A stretch of DNA of 64,000 nucleotides from Heliocidaris erythrogramma (Eukaryota > Echinodermata > Echinoidea > Camarodonta > Echinometridae): assembly GCA_025617745.1 (NCBI GenBank), contig CM046858.1, forward strand, positions 40,841,850 through 40,905,849, read 5' to 3'. This document shows, piece after piece, positions 55,321 through 64,000 of the stretch; positions within the stretch are counted from its first letter, which is position 1; each line of letters starts with the position of its first letter. The translations under genes and the position numbers were made by a program. The notes under the pieces are model-generated. The model made no database searches and was not told the DNA's origin. It worked only from the letters and a program-made list of their open reading frames with translations.

Positions 55321-55329
55321 TTGTAAGGG

Positions 55330-55418
55330 AAGCTGGGCAAACCCATCTGGGAAACATATATATTTGCCCAAATGGGTATCATATGGGAATAAAATGGGCA
55401 AACCGATATGGGAATGAC
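55330..55418 (+). repeat. Array A island between elements B and C
   Basis: About one and a half 61-bp units remain between the two insertions, in register with the flanking array. Confidence 0.9.
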
Positions 55419-55426
55419 GAATGTAT

Positions 55427-56390
55427 GACATTTGCTCCGGCGGCAATTGCTCCTGCGACAAATGCTCCTAAAAATACGGCAATTGCTCCGCGACAATTGC
55501 TCCGCGATAATTGCTCCTGCGACAATTGCTCCGTCGACATTTGCTCCTGCGATAATTGCTCCGACGACATTTGCTCCTGCGACAATTGCTCCGTCGACAT
55601 TTGCTCCTGCGACAATTGCTCCGTCGACATTTGCTCCTGCGACAATTGCTCCGTCGACATTTGCTCCGATCGAGCGACAATTGCTCCGCGACAACTGCTC
55701 CGTCGATAAAAATGCATATATGCGACAATTGCTCCTGCGACAATTGCTCCGTCGACATTTGCTCCGATCGAGCGACAATTGCTCCGTCGATAAAATGAAT
55801 ATATGTGACAATTGCTCCGTCGACATTTGCTCCGATCGAGCGACAATTGCTCCGCGACAACTGCTCCGTCGCTAGAAATGCATATATGCGACAATTGTTC
55901 CTGCGACAATTGCTCCGTCGACATTTGCTCCGATCGAGCGACAATTGCTCCGTCGATAAAATGAATATATGAGACAATTGCGACAATTGTTTTGTCGACA
56001 TTTGCTCCGATCGAGCGACAATTACCTACTCCGCGACAACTGCTCCGTCGATAATAATGAATATATGCGACAATTGCTCCGCCGATAAAAATGAATATGC
56101 GACAATTGCTCCGCGACAATAAACTCAGTAAATAGAAATAAATATTTGCTCCTCGACAATTGCTCCGTCGACATTTGCTCCGGCGACATTAGCTCCGGCG
56201 GAAAGCACTCGATCCGCCGACATTTGTTTCATTCGAGCGACAATTCCTTCGCGACATTAGCTCCTTCAAATAAAATGAATATGTGACAATATCATTGCTC
56301 CGCAACAATTGCTCATGCGACAACTTGTCCGCCGACATCTGTTCCGTCGGCCGTCGTTAATGCTTATGTATGTGACAATTGCTCCAACGA
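55427..56390 (-). repeat. Left arm of element C, 15-bp modules
   Basis: On the minus strand, GGAGCAATTGTCGCA and GGAGCAAATGTCGAC alternate. A higher-order ~90-bp unit adds CGATCGGAGCAAATG and CATATATGCATT. Modules contain the palindromes CAATTG and GTCGAC. Because 15 is a multiple of three, all frames stay open for hundreds of bases and encode 5-residue repeats. Order decays toward the centre. Confidence 0.9.
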
Positions 56391-57960
56391 CAACCTTATA
56401 TAAAATCCTCATCAAAAGCGAACACAACGAATTCAGAACAATAGCTGTTGTTGGTGTTTCGGGATTTGGAAATAAACCTTTTTAAAGATTTTTTCTACCA
56501 CTTTCCCTTGTGATTTTTGCCTATACCTATTAATTATTCATCTATATGTTTTATTATTTTGTTCCCCCCCCCCCTCTCTCTCTCTCTCTCTCTTTCTTTA
56601 TCTTGGGCATTTTTAACACAACTGAGTAAATGATGGCGAACATTTATTTCTAAATTATAGCCATTCTATCTACTAGTCATGACACTTGCTGGTGGGGAAA
56701 ACAAGCCAGTCCTGTATGTGGGTTGTTGCGAATTGCTAAAGTTCATAGGTTCAATTTAATATTGTAATAGTGAGGGGAACGGAATATACGCCAAAAATAT
56801 GGGGAATTGGTGGAATTAAGTGTTCGCTCCCGGGCCTCCCGCCACGTGGAGCTTGCATAATGCCTCGCAAACAAAACAAATTGACATATACATGTATTAT
56901 ACTTATTAATATGGCAGTACTCTATAAAACAGAAAATATCATAATAATGCCTCTAGCTCCCTGACTCCCCGATGCAGAACTGCATGGTTTAAATATATAT
57001 ATATATATATATATATAAACAAAAATAATACAAACGTGAAAGATAGAATAATTTATACCAGTAATACAAAAGTACGACAATCATTCTGGGTTGCCAAGTT
57101 CAACTTTTTAAACTGCATGTAACGGGAGGCGGACGAATATATTTTAGAAAGGTTATAGGCCTGTGGTGTATTTTGATGACGAAATGATACTTTATCCCCA
57201 AGAGAGTGCGTTTTCCTTGCTCGCAATGTTTAGAAACAGTGTGGTTTTGGACAGCAAACATTTGCAACAGCGAAGTATGTAATATTTGGCAGTGAGGTAA
57301 CCAAATATACCATTTAAATATCTTATTACGTCCAGAGTGTATTTTGACAAAAAAACGAGACTTCTTTTAAGGCAAGATATGGTAATTTTTGGCTCGCTCG
57401 CAAAATAAATAAAAGTATGTGTCTTGGGGTGTGTGGGTGAGGGGTGTGTATAGTCAAATTAATGTGAGCAAGAAATTTCGGCAAAATATTTTGTTCATTC
57501 CCCATCCCACTCCTCGAAACGGATTTACGCCAGTGTCATCGTACTCTCGTGGAATAAGCAGTTAGAGGTACGGTAGTAATAAGCCACTTCGGAGATGCAA
57601 TCTGAGCATGAGCAGATAAAGGTCATCTGTACAAAATTCTAAAACCCACTGACACTAATATTCGATATGTGCTCATGAATGTCATGTAATCATTATTCAA
57701 TTATGCACTAATGGTGCATTCCATGATATCCAGGTGGAAGTATTCTTTTTAAAGGGGGAAACAAAAGCTATTCATGAGGCACCTCTATCACTCCCAGAGT
57801 TATTTTTCTGAAGTGCACATAAAGGGACCCTCCATGTCTAAAATATCTGTGGATATTTGGGGTCATTTGTACCATGCGCTAACCCCGAACTGGCTTATTG
57901 TCTCGACATACATGTATTTCGAGATATTCGAGATATCTCGAGGCAATGATATTGTCGTAT
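56391..57960. other. Centre of element C: no gene recognised
   Basis: AT-rich with a CT microsatellite (56574-56596), a TA run (56994-57017) and no protein motif that I can support. Confidence 0.6.
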
Positions 57961-57964
57961 ATTC

Positions 57965-58965
57965 ATTTTCTTCGACGGAGCTAATGTCGCGGAGGAATTG
58001 TCGCTCAAATGGAGCAAATGTTGGCGGAGCAATTGTCGATGAGCAAATGTCGCATATACCTTTTTATCTACCATGTCTACCGAGTTTATTGTCGCGGAGC
58101 AATTGTCGCATATTCATTTTTAACGACTGAACAATAATCATATTTTGGAGCAAATGTCGACGGAGCAATTGTCGCAGGAGCAATTGTCGCATTTCTATCG
58201 ACGGAGCAGTCAGTTGTCGCGGAGCATTTGTCGCTCGATCGGAGCAAATGTTGACGGAGCAATTGTCGCAGGAGCAATTGTCGCATATAAGCATTTCTGT
58301 CGACGGAGCCGTTGTCGCTCGATCGGAGCGAATGTCGACGGAGCAATTGTCGCATATATGCATTTCTATCGACGGAGCAGTTGTCGCGGAGCAAATGTCG
58401 CTCGATCGGAGCAAATGTCGACGGAGCAATTGTCGCAGGAGCAATTGTCGCATATATGCATTTTTATCGACGGAGCAGTTGTCGCGGAGCAATTGTCGCT
58501 CGATCGGAGCAAATGTCGACGGAGCAATTGTCGCAGGAGCAAATGTCGACGGAGCAATTGTCGCAGGAGCAAATGTCGACGGAGCAATTGTCGCAGGAGC
58601 AAATGTCGCCGGAGCAATTATCGCAGGAGCAAATGTCGACGGAGCAATTGTCGCAGGAGCAATTGTCGCATATATGCATTTTTATCGACGGAGCAGTTGT
58701 CGCGGAGCAATTGTCGCTCGATCGGAGCAAATGTCGACGGAGCAATTGTCGCAGGAGCAAATGTCGACGGAGCAATTGTCGCAGGAGCAAATGTCGACGG
58801 AGCAATTGTCGCAGGAGCAAATGTCGCCGGAGCAATTATCGCAGGAGCAAATGTCGACGGAGCAATTGTCGCAGGAGCAATTATCGCGGAGCAATTGTCG
58901 CGGAGCAATTGTCGTATTTTTAGGAGCATTTGTCGCAGGAGCAATTGCCGCCGGAGCAAATGTCG
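57965..58965 (+). repeat. Right arm of element C, 15-bp modules
   Basis: Same modules as the left arm, now on the plus strand. The outer ~550 bp match the left arm almost base for base in inverse, including the irregular GTCGTATTTTTAGGAGCATT block near the tip. A block of alternating modules (58500-58680) is repeated at 58720-58880. Confidence 0.9.
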
Positions 58966-58972
58966 GTTCCCC

Positions 58973-60300
58973 GGGAATGACATGTAAATGCACATATGGG
59001 TACTACATGGAAAGAAACTGGGCAAACCGATATGGGAATGACATGTAAATGCCCATATGGGTATTACATGGGAATAAACTGGGCAAACCAATATGGGAAA
59101 GACATGCAAATGTCCACATGGGAATCATACGGGAATATGCTGGGCAAACTCAAATGGGAAAGACATGTAAATGCCCAAATGGGTATCATATGGGAATAAG
59201 CTGGGCAAACCCACCTGGGAAAAATATATATTTGCCCAAATGCGTATCATATGGGAATAAAATGGGCAAACCGATATGGGAAAGACATGTAAATGCACAT
59301 ATGGGTATTACATGGAAATAAACTGCGCAAACCGATATTGGAATGACATGTAAATGCCCATATGGGTATTACATGGGAATAAACTGGGCAAACCAGTATG
59401 GGAAAGACATATGAAAGCCCACATGGATATCACATGGGAATAAGCTTGGCAACCCCATCTAGGGAAACAACTGTAAATACCCATATGGGTATCATATGGG
59501 AATATGCTGGGCAAACCGATATGGGAATGACATGTAAATGCCCATATGGATATTACATGGGAATAAACTGGGCAAACCGATATGGGAATGACATGTAAAT
59601 GCCCATCTGGGTATTACATGGGAATAAACTGGGCAAACCCAAATGGGAAAGACATGTAAATGCCCATATGGGTACTTTATGGGAGTAAGCTAGGCAAACC
59701 CGTCTGGGATATATATGTCAATACCCATATGGGTAATAAATGGGAGTAAGCTGGCCAAACCCATATGGGAAAGACATATGAATGCCCACATGGATATCAC
59801 ATGGGAATAAGCTGGGCAACCCCATTTAGGGAAACAACTGTAAATACCCATATGGGTATCATATGGGAATATGCTGGGCAAACCGATATGGGAAAGACAT
59901 ATGAATGCTCACATGGATATCACACGGGAATATGCTGGGCAAACCCATCTGGGAAACATATCTAAATGCCCATATGGGTATCATGTGGGAATAAGCAGGG
60001 CAAACCCCTGGGGAAAGACATATGAATGCCCATAGGGATATCACATGGGGAATAAGCTGGGCAACCCCATCTGGGGAAACAAAAGTCAATGCCCATATGG
60101 GTTTCATATGGGAGTAAGCTGGGCAAGTCCATATGAGTATGATATTCCAAAGTCCAAATGGGTGTCATTTTGAAATGACCTGGGCAAACCCATATGTTAA
60201 AATATGTAAACCCCAATGTGGGTATCATTATTGGAATGATCTGGGCGAACCCATGTGGGTAAGATGTGTATGTCATAAACTGGGTAAACCCATATTCTTG
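58973..60300 (+). repeat. 61-bp minisatellite array A, second locus, right part
   Basis: About 21 units continue in the same orientation and register as the left part. The last units (CATATGAGTATGATATTCC, CCCCAATGTGGGTATC) match the end of the array at 3.6-3.8 kb closely. Confidence 0.95.
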
Positions 60301-60790
60301 AGGGGTACATACTTCTAACAAAAAAATTATCAGCATACTATTAAAGATCTACATTGTACACATTTGCAAACTGAATTCATATTTTGTTGTCATTATACTG
60401 GCCCTAACTTATCAAACGGTAATAGAGTACCGAAGTGTGACGTCATACCGCCCAAGTTGTCAAGGTTGCTGGTTCTAAACAATTTTGTGCTGAACAATGG
60501 CGTGGTGATGACACCGGCACCAAACACTGAATTTGCCCTGCTCCAGCCCGTTGCTTGACTGATTTCGCGGTGAACCTCAAGCACGGGCTTTGTTGTTTAC
60601 AACTAGTAACCTGGACGACGAGCGAATATGACGTCAGCACTTCGGTACTCTATTAATCTATGCAGACCTAAAGAATGTGAGAAGTGCTTAAGAGAAAATG
60701 AAAGCACCTCCCAACCCCCATGTGCTTTTGACCCCTAGTACAAAATGGTTGAGTCCACTTTTCAAACCTGCGGCACCTTTTGAGGAAACG
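60301..60790 (+). repeat. Shared 3' flank of array A, second copy
   Basis: Matches 3795-4050 (CAGCATACTATTAAAGAT, CTGGCCCTAACTTATCAAACG, GAAAGCACCTCCCAACCCCC) and is interrupted by the MITE at 60424-60651. Similarity is lost near 60780. Confidence 0.85.
60424..60651. mobile_element. 228-bp MITE with AGAGTACC ends, AT duplication
   Basis: AGAGTACCGAAGTG and CACTTCGGTACTCT are inverted ends, each followed inward by a TGACGTCA word. The paralogous flank at 3.91 kb shows the empty site GGTAATTAAT, so a single AT is duplicated. A 2-bp AT target fits the ISL2EU superfamily. No coding. Confidence 0.75.
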
Positions 60791-62645
60791 GCATTCCATT
60801 GCTACTACTTACGAAGGAAGCACTACACATCCGCCTCCTTACTCTTTAAAGGTAAGCTGCTTTTTATATCTTATCATTTCTTTCTAAATTCCATTTTCTC
60901 TTTGATATTGTTTATTAATTTAAAAGTACATATATAGCCTGAGATATACATCCTGTGACATTTTCTGGTCCATGACTGTCTTTTGTGGGATTATTATGAG
61001 TGAATTGATAGAGAAATGTTAATTCAGTTGAGATACCAGCACTATGAATACGATGAACAATTGCTTTGGTAGACAAAAGAACATCCCTTCATTACTATTA
61101 TGTAAAATAAGCAGAACAGGTGAATATGCATGTAACACCTGTTCTACATATGTTTACATAATAGCAATGAAGGATGTTCTTTTGTCTACCAGGGCAATTG
61201 TGGAAGGTACAATGAGGAGCTGTATATTTTGTCCGCTTCTTTGTTCGCCATGTTCATAGTGCAGTTTACCTTAGTTTAATACTCCCATTGTTTAAGTTGC
61301 AAGGCCCAAGAGGAAAGAAGTATGCCTGGGTCATATCGTTCACCCACCGTGTGATAGTTTACATTTCCTACTGGTCTGTTTATAACAATGGGGTTGTGTG
61401 GTAACTTCTTGGTTTAACTAGTGGTCTGGCTTTCCATGTATATGGGCTAAGAAATCAAAATCATTTCACTAGGCAAGTGTGTATCGAGCACATAATTATG
61501 CAGCTTCAATTTCAAGACAAGATGAATGTCATAGTTTATTATGTCGTAATAATGTTATTGTTCGCTTCATGTGAGGAACATCTGCCATAAATGAATAATT
61601 GATGTGTCATTACTACCATTCTCAAAATATACAGATGATCTTGATATCTTTATAAAGTTGCCTTTCTTGCACTCTATTTCTCTCCCCTCCCCTTATTTCT
61701 GTATCAGTATTGTACCTTTATTCCATACACCATTTTATTTTCTGCTATATTTCTTGTCATTTCCCTTTGCATGGGTCAATAGGTATTATCCATATTTCTA
61801 TATGTTTTCTTTTTTTCCTTTTTTTTGGGGGGGGGGGGTGGGACCCGACTCTCTTTGATTTTTTTTATTTTATGGAAACGGCATGATGACTCGTATATGT
61901 GGTATATAGAGAGAGTGAGAGAGAGAAAGAGAGAGAAGGGGAGGGGCAGGAGAGAGAAAAAACGAGCTAACATTTAGATTTGCTTTTTAAAAAATATCTG
62001 CATTGGTAATCAAAAATTGTAGCATATTTGCAAATTTCACTACAAAAGTTTAATATTGTAAATATGCTAGTGTAATATTTTTTGTGAAATTTGTTACATG
62101 TACATATATCTCACTCTGTCGTTACAGATCCATCAAATAGACGAGAAAAACAACAACGGTACGAGGAAACAGCATAAGCAGTAACGTTACAACTAAAAAA
62201 ACGTATATTCTAGATGGACAAAATGAAGAAGACTTCTGGCACGTGTTAAGATTATATCATGATTATATCCAAACTGGATGAAGCTGTTAAGGTGGCACCA
62301 TAAGTAGTACCTGCAGGAAAATGTTTCCGGCATTCGGAACTGAAGAAATGTTTACTATGAATACTATGAAGGCCAGGAAAACTCCTTTCAACATGCCCTG
62401 GTCGTGTATGCATCTCAACTATGGGGGAATGCACAATCAACTGATGAACAAAAACCGCAGCTTCATTAGATGTTGACCAGTAATTTGGATAATTATGAGG
62501 AAGTGCCAGATGGAAACAACTATTGTTTAACCTTATCGTTTGGATAGCATGATGTGATTGTAATAAATACTGCATATTAATCATCTTTAATGTATGCATG
62601 GTGAAGGAGGCCTAGAGATTACAACTGGAGGAGAAAGTCTATTGT
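60791..62645. other. Gene-free stretch with a hairpin
   Basis: A hairpin spans 61057-61202 (GGTAGACAAAAGAACATCC and its complement, inner CAGAACAGGTG/CACCTGTTCT). A G run lies at 61827-61841 and a GA tract at 61908-61960. No gene is supported. Confidence 0.6.
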
Positions 62646-62650
62646 ATATA

Positions 62651-63430
62651 CACTAAAGGAAAAAAGAAACTTATAAAAGTTCAAGAGATCACCAAATTAA
62701 ATTCTCTGCATGGAAATGTACCAAATTTGGATATAATGTTGATTCAATGCATGGCTTTAAATGACAGTCAATAACAAAAAGTTTTCTTCAATGCCACAAA
62801 AGAAATGTGCACTGAAACAAAGGACTCTCTAATCCCAAAGTCACAAAGATAAACTGCAGTCTTGTACACCATATGCATGTCAATGAATGAAACAAAAGAA
62901 TTTCAAAAGGGATTTGCACCCCTCGAGCAAGAGGATATTGATGTTCTGCCATGGTTCGCCCGTTCACCAGACCTTTCCCCAATTGAACATCTCTGGGAAG
63001 AGCTTGGTCGACGTGTGTCAAGGCGTGACAATCAACCCATCAATAGGGAGACGCTCATTGCAGCACTGCAAGAGGAATGGAACAATGTTCCCCAGGCTAC
63101 CATCGCGAATCTGATCGGAAGCATGCGAAGACGGTGGCTATTAATCTGTTTGGATATGAACTTGCAAATCCCTTTTGAAATTCTTTTGTTTCATTCATTG
63201 ACATGCATATGGTGTACAAGGCTGCAGTTTGTCTTTGTGACTTGGGGATTAGAGAGTCCTTTGCTTCAGTGCACATTTCTTTTGTGGCATTGAAGAAAAC
63301 TTTTTGTTATTGACTGTCATTTAAAGCCATGCATTGAATCAACATTATATCCAAATTTGGTACATTTCCATGCAGAGAATTTAATTTGGTGATCTCTTGA
63401 ACTTTTATAAGTTTCTTTTTTCCTTTAGTG
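62651..63430 (+). mobile_element. Tc1/mariner element with 268-bp inverted repeats
   Basis: The ends CACTAAAGGAAAAAAGAAAC and its complement are flanked by TA (62649-62650, 63431-63432). The inverted repeats extend to 62918 and from 63163, 268 bp each and nearly identical. Only about 245 bp of unique sequence remains in the middle, holding a transposase fragment. This is an internally deleted derivative. Confidence 0.9.
62919..63162 (+). pseudogene. Tc1-like transposase C-terminal fragment
   Basis: The frame reads DVLPWFARSPDLSPIEHLWE, LGRRVSRRD and LIAALQEEWNNVPQATI, the C-terminal end of a Tc1 transposase. The Glu of PIEHLW is the last member of the DD34E triad. The DNA-binding domain and both Asp residues are gone. 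The open frame extends into the inverted repeats on both sides, but that is not transposase sequence. Confidence 0.9.
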
Positions 63431-63432
63431 TA

Positions 63433-64000
63433 TATCAATTCATTCTACTTCTGACCGCCGTTCTGTTATTTGATGAATTCGCCAACTGGGCCTTTGGGTA
63501 TTAAAATATTACTTACTCAGCTCTTTGTGATAAGATACATGCATTTCTGAAAGAACATTCTAAACTCATGGGGCTTGACAATGAACTCCACTAGCCTGCA
63601 CGTTATGAAGGAACTAATGGCGAAAAATGGATAGTGTGAAATTGTTTCGGGGTATCGCCTTAACCATGACACATGTAGTGGCAAGCTATAATCCGGAGTC
63701 GACCCTTCCGAACAGATGCATATTTTTTTCAATAGTGAGAAGGAGCCGTGATATAAACTACCTAACCAATACAATATTCCATTATTTATTATTTTCACAA
63801 TGTGTTTTTCTTTTAAGTTTGTTTTAAGTGTGTTGCCAAGGCTGTTCTTTAGAAATTGTACTTACAGTATCTAAACACACTTCCAATACCATGTGATGTG
63901 TCACAAAATGAATTGTATGAGAAATGATTCCATCAAAATCCCATTATCATTTTTAATGGTAGACTCCTAAGCTTATTTCACTTCAATAATGTATGTCGTT
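63433..64000. other. Gene-free stretch to window end
   Basis: No gene, repeat or structured element is recognised. Confidence 0.6.

Larger units (their letters stand above)
49301..55329. mobile_element. Foldback element B, 6.0 kb
   Basis: The ends CCCTTACAAAAATATCCTGTGG and the complement of CCACAGCAAATTTTTGTAAGGG are inverted repeats. The flanking array unit reads GGGAGTAA before and AAGCTGGGC after; joining with one AA restores the 61-bp unit, so AA is the apparent 2-bp duplication. Both arms consist of TACCACAG/CTGTGGTA modules: the left arm is about 1.9 kb, the right about 1.3 kb. A 2.8-kb centre has no recognisable transposase. Non-autonomous as far as can be seen. Confidence 0.8.
55419..58972. 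mobile_element. Foldback element C, 3.55 kb, 9-bp target duplication
   Basis: The element lies between two copies of GGGAATGAC (55410-55418, 58973-58981), and the array unit is restored by removing it with one copy. Inverted arms start eight bases inside each end (GACATTTGCTCCGGCGGC and its complement). They run about 1 kb and consist of 15-bp modules. Target length and tandem-module arms resemble Drosophila FB elements. The 1.56-kb centre shows no transposase, so the element is probably mobilised in trans. Confidence 0.85.

Noticed and set aside
54533-55357. Long minus-strand open frame (274 codons) rich in Thr, His and Pro
   Set aside because: It reads through the 13-bp GTGGTAC modules of element B. 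Other frames over the same DNA are also open, and the period is not a multiple of three. It is a repeat artefact.
55427-58965. Alternating short repeats resembling a CRISPR array
   Set aside because: There are no unique spacers; both alternating modules are themselves repeats. The arms are inverted copies and the context is animal transposons.
58145-59048. Overlapping open frames of 200-280 codons in element C
   Set aside because: The 15-bp modules have no stops in any frame, so several frames are open at once. No protein family matches.

Overview
The window looks like repeat-rich intergenic DNA from a marine invertebrate animal. A deuterostome such as an echinoderm fits best, but this is an inference. 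It rests on a Ty3/gypsy element with integrase upstream of reverse transcriptase (an order described for deuterostome Gmr1-like elements), a non-LTR retrotransposon whose ORF starts with a 2A-like NPGP motif, a THAP-bearing TTAA-flanked DNA transposon, and many long-armed foldback elements. Base composition is AT-rich with microsatellites and poly-G tracts. I found no convincing intact host gene. Nearly every coding trace belongs to a transposon, and most are broken by stops or frameshifts.

Layout. 0-2.5 kb: foldback repeats and an ATTCGGGCA tandem repeat. 2.5-3.8 kb: a 61-bp minisatellite (called A here) carrying a SINE-like insertion and a foldback with 9-bp target duplications. 3.8-4.9 kb: a unique flank plus a ~185-bp tandem repeat (inverted copy at 23.2-24.6 kb). 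4.9-14.9 kb: an antisense gypsy gag split by a second gypsy element with two LTRs, a tRNA-Pro primer site, gag, protease, integrase, RT and RNase H; this second element itself carries two MITEs. 15.2-19.9 kb: a Kolobok-like DNA transposon with a THAP exon facing in from the left and a multi-exon gene resembling the P2X7 ballast domain facing in from the right. 20-25 kb: minisatellites, hairpins and MITEs. 25.2-26.7 kb: a Harbinger-like element keeping only a Myb/SANT gene. 27-34.5 kb: gene-poor DNA with several MITEs.

34.9-39.4 kb and 40.4-44.9 kb: two broken non-LTR retrotransposons (endonuclease plus RT), each carrying an insertion of the same TAGGTTTTCCCG-ended family. A palindromic tRNA-containing repeat lies between them. 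44.9-47.4 kb: antisense LINE tails, one with a 360-bp tandem duplication.

47.4-60.3 kb: one A-minisatellite array split by two very large foldback elements only 89 bp apart. Element B (49301-55329) has arms of 13-bp GTGGTAC modules. Element C (55419-58972) has arms of 15-bp GGAGCAATTGTCGCA modules and a 9-bp target duplication. Removing both restores a continuous array. 60.3-64 kb: the array's shared 3' flank with a MITE inserted in it, a hairpin, and a Tc1-like element reduced to 268-bp inverted repeats around a transposase fragment.

All family assignments come from reading motifs by eye. No database search was run, and coordinates of repeats without target duplications are approximate.
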